Positions 1 through 8,793 of a stretch of 64,000 bases of DNA are shown here, one piece after another. How positions within the stretch are numbered: the stretch's first letter is position 1; every line of letters begins with the position of its first letter. Location: contig JANOBM010000192.1 of assembly GCA_031411655.1 (NCBI GenBank), forward strand, positions 1-64,000. The letters run 5' to 3'. The position numbers were made by a program, and so were the translations under genes. The notes beneath the pieces were generated by a model that had not been told where the DNA came from, did not search any database, and worked only from the letters and a program-made list of their open reading frames with translations. The DNA is from UBA6163 sp031411655. Its GTDB lineage: Bacteria > Planctomycetota > Planctomycetia > Pirellulales > Pirellulaceae.

Positions 1-324
1 CAGCCTGCGCTTCGCTCGTTCTAGCTCAACCCATCGTTGGAGATTCTGTGGACGTGTGAGATCTGGCACGACAGTTGTAAATTTGCACCAACTGCACAGT
101 GCCTTCTGTTCAGAAATGAAAGAATTACAAGCTAGTTGGTCGCGGTGATTGCAGGGATAGGAGGCAGCTTTGCAGGCAGTGCAGATAAAGTGTCCATCTT
201 TCGCCTGGTCAAACCCGGTAAGGGCCGAACACTTGCCGCATCGCCCGGCAAAACGACTGCACTTAAGGCAACTAAAGTTGCCAAAGAATAGGCGATTGCC
301 GCATTTGCACCTTCCAGTTTTCAT
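1..324 (-). CDS. Zinc-ribbon, putative zinc-binding metallopeptidase (partial, C-terminus outside window)
   Basis: An open frame of 108 codons starts at the ATG at 324 and runs off the left edge of the window. The N-terminal part carries many CxC/CxxC pairs (CKCGN, CLKC, CGKC, CTAC, CSWC), so it should bind zinc. The segment PDLTRPQNLQRW followed by ELERAKRRL matches the conserved start of the family annotated as putative zinc-binding metallopeptidase (zinc-ribbon domain then a peptidase domain). The catalytic HExxH part would lie outside the window, so the enzymatic call rests on family resemblance alone. The ATG directly abuts the TAA of the upstream lipid-kinase gene (325-327), which suggests co-transcription and translational coupling. 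The edge truncation is due to the window. Confidence 0.7.
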   Translation of the reverse strand, partial: MKTGRCKCGNRLFFGNFSCLKCSRFAGRCGKCSALTGFDQAKDGHFICTACKAASYPCNHRDQLACNSFISEQKALCSWCKFTTVVPDLTRPQNLQRWVELERAKRRL

Positions 325-1287
325 TTAATGGGTTCGCTGGGGCGGTTGGATAGGTTGTATTCTGACGTCGTCTATTTTTTCAGCTTCGCTGAGCGATGGT
401 GAATTCGACGGACCAACCATCATGCGAATAGCTTTTGGAACAACCTCAAACCTGGTCGGATACTCGTCCACAACTTCCCCGTCGACTGTGAACCGCATGT
501 CAGGAATGGAACTTAAAGTTATCTTTTTCACTTGCCGGAAAATCACCTGGTCGGACTCTAAGACATTGCTGAGGAGCGTTTTTGTCACGATCTCAACCAT
601 GTCGATGACGCCGCCGTCACGGATGATGATTACATCGATGAGGCCGTCATTGGGAGATGCCTGGGGAGCGACCGGGATTCGACCAGCATTGGTTTTACCG
701 TTGGCCACGAGCACAGCCCATGTATCGACTTCGATGCGCTCGTCATCACAATCAGCAATGACTCTAAAGGTTTGCATATCGCTAAGCACGCCAACCGCTC
801 CGCGAATGTAGCACAAAGCGCCCCATTTTTGTTTGATTTCGTCAGTTAATTCTTCGCTAACACGAGTGCAGTTTCCTCCGGCGGCCACATTGGCGTAATA
901 CCGCTCAAAATTCGGCGCCGTCATCTGAACGACATCGATCAGTCGGCTTTCTCCGTCGAAAGCAATCGCTATTGCCCTTTCAATATCATCCGGAATCTCC
1001 AGGGTGCCTGCAAAGTCGTTTGCGGTTCCGAGTGGGACGATTGCGAGGGCTGGACGTTTCATCTGATCGATTCTCATCATCGCATTGACGACAGCATTCA
1101 CAGTGCCATCTCCCCCGGCTGCAATCACACGATCGCATCCGTTGTCCACGGCTTCGGCTATCACTTTCCGAATATCGATATGATCCGTGATTTCAATCGC
1201 TCGCGTATCAACCAAGCGTTGCATAAGCTCGCTGATTGAATCCGCTTTGCCAGACCCTCCATTCCACAATAGCAGACGCGTTGACAT
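325..1287 (-). CDS. Diacylglycerol kinase family / YegS-like lipid kinase
   Basis: The protein is 320 aa from the ATG at 1287 (a TTG one codon upstream is possible). The N-terminal nucleotide-binding domain has the GGDGTVNAV motif near residue 60 and a PLGTANDFA motif near 87, the hallmarks of diacylglycerol kinase catalytic domains; the C-terminal beta-sandwich ends in FTVDGEVVDEYP, typical of YegS/DgkB relatives. It should phosphorylate a lipid hydroxyl (diacylglycerol, sphingosine-like or undecaprenol-like) with ATP at the membrane face; the substrate cannot be read from sequence. Its stop codon directly touches the start of the zinc-ribbon gene downstream. Length is normal for the family. 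Confidence 0.88.
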   Translation of the reverse strand: MSTRLLLWNGGSGKADSISELMQRLVDTRAIEITDHIDIRKVIAEAVDNGCDRVIAAGGDGTVNAVVNAMMRIDQMKRPALAIVPLGTANDFAGTLEIPDDIERAIAIAFDGESRLIDVVQMTAPNFERYYANVAAGGNCTRVSEELTDEIKQKWGALCYIRGAVGVLSDMQTFRVIADCDDERIEVDTWAVLVANGKTNAGRIPVAPQASPNDGLIDVIIIRDGGVIDMVEIVTKTLLSNVLESDQVIFRQVKKITLSSIPDMRFTVDGEVVDEYPTRFEVVPKAIRMMVGPSNSPSLSEAEKIDDVRIQPIQPPQRTH

Positions 1288-1340
1288 CAAATGAATCTTT
1301 AGAGATGCGTGATAGAGGAAACGTTTGAGAGTAAACTTTC

Positions 1341-1362
1341 TACGCCAACTTTCGTCGGCGTA
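1341..1362 (-). terminator. Stem-loop with GAAA tetraloop downstream of the GH13 gene
   Basis: On the minus strand TACGCCGAC and GTTGGCGTA pair over nine positions (one G-T wobble) around a GAAA tetraloop. It starts 37 bp after the stop of the GH13 gene. No long T run follows, so it may be a weak terminator or an mRNA 3'-end stabiliser. Confidence 0.45.
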
Positions 1363-1398
1363 CCAACGCTAAAAAAAGCGGGATGGTTCACCGACTGC

Positions 1399-3192
1399 CT
1401 AATCTTGGGAGTAAATCAGGCACGCATACGCGCCTATGGACAGCGGCGCCGACGCTTCGAATTGGTCACGTGGTTGCGACACAGCATCCACATCAGCGGA
1501 GACAGTGCCGTCCATCTTGTCGCTATAGCATAGCGCATCGCTGTTGAAGCGGAGCACCCACTTCCCGGTGTTGGGGAAGCCGATTTGATAGTTGTCTTTA
1601 CGTCCTTCTGCAAAGTTAAACACGACAATTGTATCGTCGCCTCGCCCCCAATCTTTCCATCGCCGCATAGCAATCACGTTGTCTGCATCATTGACGTGAT
1701 AGACGTGGACATGTTGGCCCGTCAAGCCGGCGGTGATGCCGCCTTTATTCAAGCGGAGTGACAGAAGGTCTGTGTACATGTTCACGATCCCCGCGAATTT
1801 TTCGCATCGTGCCCAGTCGATGGGACGACCGTCGTCGAACCACTTATCTCGTAAAAATTCCTGGCCTTGAAGCAGCATGGGTATCCCTGGAGAGGTGAGA
1901 ACTAATGCTGCACCGAGTGTGGAACGCTTGATCGCGTATCGATTTGGATCTTCACTTGGATCGATCTCTGAAACAACTCGTTGCTTGCCATTGGCGACTT
2001 CGTCATGTGATTCCGTGTAGATAACACGCTCAAACGCATCAAGGTTGTAGCGGTTCTCAATCGACTTTCGAACGACTTCCATCGATCGATTGGCATCGTC
2101 GATCTCAATCACCACACCACGTATCGGGTGGACGAACGAGGCATCCCACTGTGAACCGAAATTTGCACCTCCCTGTTCGTCGCTTGCAGTGAGAAGCCTA
2201 TTGTTGCGAAGATCCTCGGCTATAGTGATTTTACCAGGATAACGTTGTTGAACCTCCCGATTAATCCACTGTGCGAGACTGAAGCCTTCCCATATTTGAT
2301 TGCTTTCATCTCCATCCACGCTACGCATGTAAAGGGTCATGTCATAGCGTAGTCCGTCGGCCCGGTATTCGTCTAACCACATCATTGCGTTGTCAAAAAT
2401 GTACTGGCGGACCTCGCCGCGGCCATAGTCAGGGCGTGTATCGCCCCAAGGTGTTGATGAACGCCAATCGTTATAGAAATAGATGCCCCCCTTATCGTTT
2501 TCACTCCAACCGTCGAATTGCCATAAGCCTAAATCCGATGGTCCAAAATGGTTGTAGACCACGTCAACAATCACTGCGATGCCGTGCTTATGCGCTTCTC
2601 GAACAAATCGTTTGAAACCCTGTGGGCCCCCGTAGGCAGTTTCAATAGCGAATGGATGGGCGGGGTTGTAGCCCCAAGAGTAGTCGCCGGCAAATTCAGC
2701 AATCGGCATGATCTCGACAGCGTTGATACCTAGCTGTTTCAAGTAGGGAAGGCGTTCGATCGCACTATCGAACGTACCGACCTTACCATCAACCGCGTTG
2801 AAGGTGCCGATATGCATTTCATAAATGGCCAATTCATTCCATGAGGGCATTTGGAAGCTGTCGCCTTCCCAGTCAAAGTTTGCGTCGGATACGACGGCAT
2901 TCCCCACGGAGTTCGTCACCTCACGCGCACGAGGATCCGGTCGCTTGAGCGTTTGCTCACCATTCCGAATGAGGTACTGGTATTCGTCGCCGACGCTTGC
3001 CTCAGGTACTTCGACGAACCAGTTACCATCCGGTTCTTTTTCGCACGGATGGACCGTTTCGTTCCAATCGTTAAAGGTGCCGATCACTGAAACATTTTCC
3101 GCGTGTGGAGCCCAAACACGGAACGCAACGCCATTCGCCTGCGGTAGACAGCCCATGCCGGCGATCCTGGATTGATTGACGACTGCAGACAT
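1399..3192 (-). CDS. GH13 alpha-amylase family enzyme, 1,4-alpha-glucan branching enzyme / TreZ-like
   Basis: The 597-aa protein starts at the ATG at 3192; an upstream in-frame extension lacks homology-like sequence. Residues about 15-105 form a CBM48-like domain (VAFRVWAPHAENVSVIGTF). The (beta/alpha)8 barrel follows with YEMHIGTF, DVVYNHFG, the nucleophile in DGLRYD (about D284), the general acid in TIAEDL, and the stabiliser in ESHDEVANGK, a form typical of branching enzymes. The barrel start and DVVYNHFGP also resemble maltooligosyltrehalose trehalohydrolase. A C-terminal beta domain completes it. It should act on glycogen-like alpha-glucans in the cytosol. Branching activity is favoured by SHDEV, but transglycosylase versus hydrolase cannot be settled here. 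No other glycogen gene is adjacent. Confidence 0.8.
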   Translation of the reverse strand: MSAVVNQSRIAGMGCLPQANGVAFRVWAPHAENVSVIGTFNDWNETVHPCEKEPDGNWFVEVPEASVGDEYQYLIRNGEQTLKRPDPRAREVTNSVGNAVVSDANFDWEGDSFQMPSWNELAIYEMHIGTFNAVDGKVGTFDSAIERLPYLKQLGINAVEIMPIAEFAGDYSWGYNPAHPFAIETAYGGPQGFKRFVREAHKHGIAVIVDVVYNHFGPSDLGLWQFDGWSENDKGGIYFYNDWRSSTPWGDTRPDYGRGEVRQYIFDNAMMWLDEYRADGLRYDMTLYMRSVDGDESNQIWEGFSLAQWINREVQQRYPGKITIAEDLRNNRLLTASDEQGGANFGSQWDASFVHPIRGVVIEIDDANRSMEVVRKSIENRYNLDAFERVIYTESHDEVANGKQRVVSEIDPSEDPNRYAIKRSTLGAALVLTSPGIPMLLQGQEFLRDKWFDDGRPIDWARCEKFAGIVNMYTDLLSLRLNKGGITAGLTGQHVHVYHVNDADNVIAMRRWKDWGRGDDTIVVFNFAEGRKDNYQIGFPNTGKWVLRFNSDALCYSDKMDGTVSADVDAVSQPRDQFEASAPLSIGAYACLIYSQD

Positions 3193-3767
3193 GTTCCGGT
3201 GGTCCTTAAGGCGAGCGTTGCAAATTGATCTTCGATTCGGCAGACCCACATAGCACGATATGTGCCATCGCCGGAAATTATTGGCACGCGGTCAATTGCA
3301 CGTCCTTAAAGTCGGAGAAACGGCGACGGTGACATTGCAACTAGCAAAAGCTTGATCGCTGCGGAGTCACTTTGGTTGCTAATCAGTCAATCTACGGCAA
3401 GCACGCGTCTAGGCATCGAAGACATGCCCCCCATCCAACGAGAGGCCGTTGCTAAAGCGGCCAGCGTTTCCCAGGCTGATGCAAAACCGGTGGATCCAAT
3501 TGGCATCAAGAATGGTCTCTATGATTGTTCTGACACAAGTAATGCCGCTTTCGACTCCGTCGGTGGATGTCGCGGGACCACCAACCAAAGTGAATGAATC
3601 GGCTTCGAAAAGTCGTCCTTTTCTCTCAAGAACGCTTGCCGCAAGAATACTTGTTACCGATCACCCTCTCAGTAACGCGTCCTCGTGCTCGGGAGCCTGA
3701 TCGTTGGGTTGCACTTTGGGCAGGTCGCAGCATAGGTTGGCGCCGCAAGCCGTTCATCCAGTGGCGG
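3193..3767. other. Intergenic region, 575 bp, no recognised gene
   Basis: Between the start of the GH13 gene and the end of pdeM. The short open frames on the plus strand (for example 3352-3597) show no recognisable domain, no signal peptide and no clear ribosome site. The promoter of the GH13 gene should lie in the part near 3200-3300, but I see no convincing -35/-10 pair. It could be remains of a decayed gene. Confidence 0.4.
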
Positions 3768-4445
3768 TCAATGTAATTGATATTCCATTAGCCTATTGTC
3801 AACGATTATCCATGTCCGATCTTCCATTGTCGGTCTGATCGCATGCGTTCCAGTGAACTCCCCGACCGCGGGAAAGACGAGACAATTTTTTGACAACCAG
3901 AAGCAGGGTAATTTGCCAATCGAATTGCAAGGCGAGCGGATTCGAATCGCAGGGTGAACGTGGCCGCAAAAAAGGACATCAGAGCCTATCGGTACCTTCA
4001 TGGGATGGTGGGATATTGCGATAGGTCCAAATGTTTGTTGGTGTTCAATGATCTCCACTGGCCACGCGGAGGGAAGTTGGCCAACGTGGGCGTCGTGATT
4101 CCCACGGACAAGCATCAGTCTGATGTGGTTGTGAAGGCCGAAAAACTCTTCCATCGCGAGACATACTTGGAGTGATAACGATGATCGTGCGTGGAACATG
4201 TCACCGAGAATGACTAGCCGAGTGGCAGAGGTGGCACCTAGCATCTTCGAGAGCTTATTCAGCGTCGCGGCCGTACTACCACTTGGGACGGGGATGCCAT
4301 AGCGACGAAAGGTAGCTTCCTTTCCAAAGTGTGTGTCGGCGACAAAGAGGGTGCGTTGTTGAGCCCAATACAAACCTTTATCGGCGAGTAATTGAAACTC
4401 CAATCCGTTGATTTCAATTTTAATCTCCCGCACTGCAACAGTCAT
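3768..4445 (-). CDS. pdeM: Ligase-associated DNA damage response endonuclease PdeM
   Basis: A 225-aa calcineurin-like metallophosphoesterase. The metal-binding motifs are all visible in order: DTHFGKE (D37, H39), GDMFHAR, GNHDAHVG, a histidine in ISHHPMK and GHVHPA. In its family this phosphoesterase accompanies an Lhr-type helicase, an ATP-dependent ligase and an exonuclease, which are the next three genes upstream here, so a role in DNA end processing during repair is well supported by context. It is not as tightly linked as the other three: 153 bp separate it from the helicase, and this gap carries a 71-bp inverted-repeat element. Length matches the family. The start is the first ATG in frame. 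Confidence 0.9.
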   Translation of the reverse strand: MTVAVREIKIEINGLEFQLLADKGLYWAQQRTLFVADTHFGKEATFRRYGIPVPSGSTAATLNKLSKMLGATSATRLVILGDMFHARSSLSLQVCLAMEEFFGLHNHIRLMLVRGNHDAHVGQLPSAWPVEIIEHQQTFGPIAISHHPMKVPIGSDVLFCGHVHPAIRIRSPCNSIGKLPCFWLSKNCLVFPAVGEFTGTHAIRPTMEDRTWIIVDNRLMEYQLH

Positions 4446-4533
4446 TGCTTCCTACGCCTGGCCTCGTCTTATGCGGTCTAAGAGATTTTTCGATTTGCAC
4501 TGGTTCGGCAAGTTCGATTGGTCCCTAGTAAGA

Positions 4534-4604
4534 ACTTATCCGAAAACCGAAGAGACCCGCGGCTAGCGCCAAAGCGGCTAATGATTTTCGGATAGGCGCT
4601 AAGT
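4534..4604. repeat. 71-bp MITE-like inverted-repeat element between helicase and pdeM
   Basis: The right end, read on the minus strand, is ACTTAGCGCCTATCCGAAAA (4604-4585); the left end is ACTTATCCGAAAA (4534-4546), the same sequence lacking seven internal bases. A perfect 10-bp inverted repeat (TATCCGAAAA / TTTTCGGATA) lies within these ends, and the centre holds two GCGGCTA copies (4559-4565 and 4574-4580). The helicase stop codon TAG (4599-4601) is part of the right end. This is the layout of a small non-autonomous palindromic element; no second copy was seen in this window. Confidence 0.5.
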
Positions 4605-7097
4605 GTCTGCGGCATTCTCTAGTTGTCTTTGCAGCCTAGCTACTTGTTCCGACAAAGTTTCGCTGCTTACCCTTTCTCGTAGTTTGTCGACTAAGAGAGG
4701 AAAGGAAAGGGGGGTAACCTTTGGGGGTTGCGTGATGACAACACGACTATGTTGTATGCGTTCGAGAGCATTAAACATTCTCGATGCTTCAAGTTGAAGT
4801 TCCATAACCTCCCGGCGACTTTGCTCCAACAGCATATTGGTAGGGTCGTACTCGCAAAAAACGTCAAAGAATAGGTTGCTACTTGCCTGGACATGGCTGG
4901 CGTTTTTTCGTTGCCCCGGGAATCCAGATTGAATCAGACCAGCCACTCTCGCGATTTGCCTGAACTGACGTTTCGCCATTTCAGTGGAATTCATGCTGTC
5001 CAGTAAGTCGGATGCCAGACAATCGGTACTGAAGATTCCGTTGTCGCGAGCATTGTCGAGGTCGATCGGGTGAGGCGATTGAAGCACTATGCCATAGTCG
5101 TTGCAGGCCATGGTGAACGACGTCTTTTGCAAGCGTGCGATACGATGGGCAAACAAGGCCGCCAACCCCTCATGGACCAACCGACCTTCGAAGGGGAAAA
5201 TGAAAGTCTGGTGCCCCCCTCGTGTTTTAATTTGTTCGACTAGAAGTTCATCATGATGCGGTAGGGCGCTCCAACGACTCTGGATTTCGAATAGTCTTTG
5301 CAGAGATTTCATCTCGCGCCCGATCAACTTCCCATCGGCTGCTTCACCAAGCTTTATTCGGAGTGCTTGGCTCAGTTCGCTTGATAACGGCATTCGTCCG
5401 CCCATCCAACGGGGTACGGTATCTGGCTCGCCTTTGGCGCGGCGTACGTAAGCAACGTTGTCTTTGATGCGGACGAGTGCAACGAGCCGACCGCCGAATA
5501 AAAATCGGTCTCCCGGCCTCAACTTGGAGAGAAATTGTTCCTCCACCGTTCCGAGAGTCGTGCCTTTTAAGAACTTAACCGTCATCGAAGCATCGGAAAC
5601 GATGGTACCGATGTTCATACGGTGAGTGGATATGGTTCGACGCACGTCGACGCAGTATCTTGCTCCATCAAAAACCACACGATGGTACTCGGGGTACGCA
5701 GTGAGTGAACTACCACCACGGACGACGAAATCGATCACCCATCGCCATTCCGAATCGCTGAGTGATTGATAGGCAGACGTGGTGCGCACTTCATTCAGCA
5801 GTCCGTCGCTAGTAAAGCCGCCGCCAATCGCTATCGTGACTGCATGCTGTGCAAGGACGTCAAGCGGTTTCTTCAGCAGTGGCCGCGATTCAAGATGCCC
5901 TGCGGCAATAGCGTCTTGTGCTGCGGCAAGCTCAATCAGTTCGATGGAGTTAGTGGGTACTAAAGCAAGGCGGCTTTCTGCATCAGGTTGGTGGCCACTG
6001 CGCCCCGCACGCTGAAGCAATCTTGCTGCGCCTTTCGGACTGCCGATTTGAATCACTAAATCAACGGCGGTGAAGTCAACGCCAAGGTCGAGGCTGCTAG
6101 TGCAGACGACTGCTTTCAGACGTCCCTCTCGCAATCCGTTTTCGACCCAACATCGTACGCTGGTATCGAGCGATCCGTGATGCAGAGCAATCTGCCCGGC
6201 CCAATCCGGACGGTGTTTAAGCAGTTGTTGGTACCAGATTTCGGTTTGCGATCGTGTGTTAGCAAAGATCAACGTACTGTTGACCTGATCCACTAAATCG
6301 GCAACCTGTGGAACCATTTGGACACCGATGTGACCTGTCCATGGAAAGCGGTCCATTCTTTCGGGAATGATCGATTCGAATCGAAGGCGTTTTTTCGTGT
6401 ATCCCTTGACGATTCGCACTTCACCGGTTGGTTCGATGCCAACGAGCGATTCCGGAGCTTGTTCGAGATTGCCAAGAGTTGCCGAGACGCCCCAGGTCCG
6501 GAGTCCTGAATTGAGTGATCGAAGTCGGGCGAGAGCCAATTCCGTTTGAATGCCTCGCTTCGTTCCCAGCAATTCGTGCCACTCATCTACAATGACTGCC
6601 TCCATGCCAGCGAGTTGTGACAGTAAACTTTCGTGGCTTAGCATTAACGAGAGACTTTCGGGCGTTGTGACTAACGCAGTCGGCAGTTGTTTTAATTGTC
6701 GAGCCTTGATGCTCCCTTTGCTGTCGCCAGTTCGCGATTCAAGCTTCCAAGGCAACCCGAGATAATCAAGCGGCGCACGAAGTGAGTTGACTGTATCACC
6801 AGCCAGCGCACGCAGCGGTGTAATCCAAATCACTCGCAGAGGTGAAGGACGTTTGGAATTCCACTTCGACCGGTCTTTGTTCTCTGTAAGCCATTTCAAG
6901 ATTGGACCCATCCAAACGGCCAACGTTTTTCCGGTACCGGTTGCCGAATGAACCAGGCCACTATGGCCATCAAGATAGGCTCGCCAAACAGATCGCTGGA
7001 AACGAAACGGCTTCCATCCAAGCGATCCGAAATATCGATCGACAGAACGGGCAGGCGTTTCCTTTTTTATCGGAGACTCAAGCATCTCATCTCTCAT
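4599..7097 (-). CDS. Ligase-associated DNA damage response DEXH-box helicase (Lhr-Core type)
   Basis: An 832-aa superfamily 2 helicase. Walker A is SATGTGKT (about 51-58), motif II is DEWH (D171), motif III is SATLG, and the second RecA domain has RAGRSGHQ. The C-terminal part beyond the winged-helix region is characteristic of Lhr-Core proteins, which are 3'-5' ssDNA-dependent helicases. It sits directly behind the ligase (67 bp) and exonuclease genes, forming the known repair cluster. The in-frame ATG at 7085 is an alternative start. The last codons (ACT then TAG) lie in the end of the inverted-repeat element, so the C-terminal residue and stop may have been supplied by its insertion. Length is normal for the family. 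Confidence 0.92.
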   Translation of the reverse strand: MRDEMLESPIKKETPARSVDRYFGSLGWKPFRFQRSVWRAYLDGHSGLVHSATGTGKTLAVWMGPILKWLTENKDRSKWNSKRPSPLRVIWITPLRALAGDTVNSLRAPLDYLGLPWKLESRTGDSKGSIKARQLKQLPTALVTTPESLSLMLSHESLLSQLAGMEAVIVDEWHELLGTKRGIQTELALARLRSLNSGLRTWGVSATLGNLEQAPESLVGIEPTGEVRIVKGYTKKRLRFESIIPERMDRFPWTGHIGVQMVPQVADLVDQVNSTLIFANTRSQTEIWYQQLLKHRPDWAGQIALHHGSLDTSVRCWVENGLREGRLKAVVCTSSLDLGVDFTAVDLVIQIGSPKGAARLLQRAGRSGHQPDAESRLALVPTNSIELIELAAAQDAIAAGHLESRPLLKKPLDVLAQHAVTIAIGGGFTSDGLLNEVRTTSAYQSLSDSEWRWVIDFVVRGGSSLTAYPEYHRVVFDGARYCVDVRRTISTHRMNIGTIVSDASMTVKFLKGTTLGTVEEQFLSKLRPGDRFLFGGRLVALVRIKDNVAYVRRAKGEPDTVPRWMGGRMPLSSELSQALRIKLGEAADGKLIGREMKSLQRLFEIQSRWSALPHHDELLVEQIKTRGGHQTFIFPFEGRLVHEGLAALFAHRIARLQKTSFTMACNDYGIVLQSPHPIDLDNARDNGIFSTDCLASDLLDSMNSTEMAKRQFRQIARVAGLIQSGFPGQRKNASHVQASSNLFFDVFCEYDPTNMLLEQSRREVMELQLEASRMFNALERIQHSRVVITQPPKVTPLSFPLLVDKLRERVSSETLSEQVARLQRQLENAADT

Positions 7098-7164
7098 GAG
7101 GCATCACTGCCATCGACCGAATTCATAAGCTTTAAAGGGCTAAGGCTCAACGACACATATCGCT

Positions 7165-8793
7165 TCACGGCACGATTCGTTGTGTGCTTGGAGGTGAATT
7201 ATCCACAGGCAAGAGTTCCATTAATTCATACAAGGTGTTTGCGTCTTCCGGCTTTTTGTCATGACGCCATCGGATGATTCGAGGGAATCGTGTGGCGATA
7301 CCGCTCTTATGTCGAGTCGATCGTTGCAAGCCTTCGAAGGCGAGTTCCATAACAAGGGCTGGCGTTACGCTGCGGACGGGTCCGAAAGACTCCCTGGTGT
7401 TTTGACGCACGAAGCGATCGACTTGTTGGATCTCATTGTCATTGAGACCACTGTAAGCTTTGGCTACCGGGACCAACGCCCCGTCATCCCACAGCGCAAA
7501 CGTGTAATCCGTAAATAGGCTTGCTCTTTTACCATGTCCTTTTTGAGCATAGATGAGTACCGCATCGATCGTGTAGGGCGTGACCTTCCACTTCCACCAA
7601 GTTCCGCGAACACGGCCGACATCGTAAGGTGCATCTTTGCGTTTGATCATGAGACCTTCGGCATTCTTCTCGCGACTCGTATCCCGAATCTCGCCCAGGT
7701 GATCCCATGAATTACCGTCAACCAATTGAGTAATCTTTAAATTCGGATGTTCAACTGCCGCTAGTACCTGTTCCAGTCGATCGCGTCGATCTTGAAACGG
7801 CATCGAACGAATATCGATTCCTTCATGCTCAAGCAAGTCGAAAGCAAAGAAAACGACTGGTACCTCACTGAGCAGCTTTTTTCCGATGGTTTTGCGATTG
7901 ATGCGCCGCTGAAGTTGAGCGAATGGCAGTATTTCCCCCGAGTCCAAGGACGCGAGGATTTCCCCATCCAATACGGTCCCCTCGGGCAGCCTTTGCGCAG
8001 CCGACTCTATTTCTGGCCAACGGTTCTCCATTAACTCCTCACCTCGCGACCAAATGAATGTTTCCCTTGCTCGCCGGATCAGTTGACCTCGAATTCCATC
8101 CCACTTCCATTCGGCCACGTAATCTTCGTGTGGGCCGAGAGACTCAGGGCCGAGGCCTTCCATGGAATGGGCTAGACAGAAGGGATAAGGTTGACTTGCA
8201 GTTGTGTCATGAATATTCGGATCGATCAATCGTTGATAGGACGCTTCGGTAGGTTTCCAGTTACCCATCAATCGGTGTGAAATGACCTCTGGCGAAATAC
8301 CCGAGTGTTCCGCGATTGCTCTAGTTACCAGACGTCTGCTCACGCCAACGCGGAATGCGCCAGTGATCAATTTCATGATCACTAGGCGCATGGCGACCGA
8401 TGTATTTCGCCAAGTGTCAATTACCAGGGCATGTTGCCCGGGCTCATCCATCGTCCGAAGTGGAATCAGTCGTTCTTCAATCCATTGAGATAGCGAAAGA
8501 TCGTCCGCCGGGTTCCCTGGTGGAACGATCAACGACAGCGTTTCTGCTAAATCGCCAACCGAGTGATACGACTCCTCGAGCAGCCAGAGCGAGATGCCGG
8601 CTTCTTCTGCTGCCCACTGGCGAAGAAGTTTTGTCGGTATCAGTTGCCTAAGTTTATTGCCCGAAAGGAAAAAGGTTGCCCACGCTGAATCGGTCAGGGA
8701 CGCGTGAGCGTAATAATTCGCGATTGCGGAAACCTTGTCGTTCGTTTTGGTTGTCGAATCGAGTGCGGTAAAGAGTTCTGCAAAGCGTATCAT
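7165..8793 (-). CDS. ATP-dependent DNA ligase of the Lhr-associated cluster
   Basis: A 542-aa ligase with the order N-terminal DNA-binding domain (about 1-200), adenylation domain and OB domain. The adenylated lysine lies in EWKWDGIRG (K230), followed by motif III-like VFFAFDLLEHEG, motif IV EGLMIKRKD and motif V WWKWK. This is the class often named cisplatin damage response or ligase-associated ATP-dependent ligase. It should seal nicks in DNA using ATP. Its ATG at 8793 overlaps the TGA of the exonuclease gene (ATGA overlap, 8790-8793), a sign of translational coupling. The 67 bp to the helicase has no terminator. Planctomycetes use NAD-dependent LigA for replication, so this one is presumably a repair ligase (inference). 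Confidence 0.93.
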   Translation of the reverse strand: MIRFAELFTALDSTTKTNDKVSAIANYYAHASLTDSAWATFFLSGNKLRQLIPTKLLRQWAAEEAGISLWLLEESYHSVGDLAETLSLIVPPGNPADDLSLSQWIEERLIPLRTMDEPGQHALVIDTWRNTSVAMRLVIMKLITGAFRVGVSRRLVTRAIAEHSGISPEVISHRLMGNWKPTEASYQRLIDPNIHDTTASQPYPFCLAHSMEGLGPESLGPHEDYVAEWKWDGIRGQLIRRARETFIWSRGEELMENRWPEIESAAQRLPEGTVLDGEILASLDSGEILPFAQLQRRINRKTIGKKLLSEVPVVFFAFDLLEHEGIDIRSMPFQDRRDRLEQVLAAVEHPNLKITQLVDGNSWDHLGEIRDTSREKNAEGLMIKRKDAPYDVGRVRGTWWKWKVTPYTIDAVLIYAQKGHGKRASLFTDYTFALWDDGALVPVAKAYSGLNDNEIQQVDRFVRQNTRESFGPVRSVTPALVMELAFEGLQRSTRHKSGIATRFPRIIRWRHDKKPEDANTLYELMELLPVDNSPPSTQRIVP

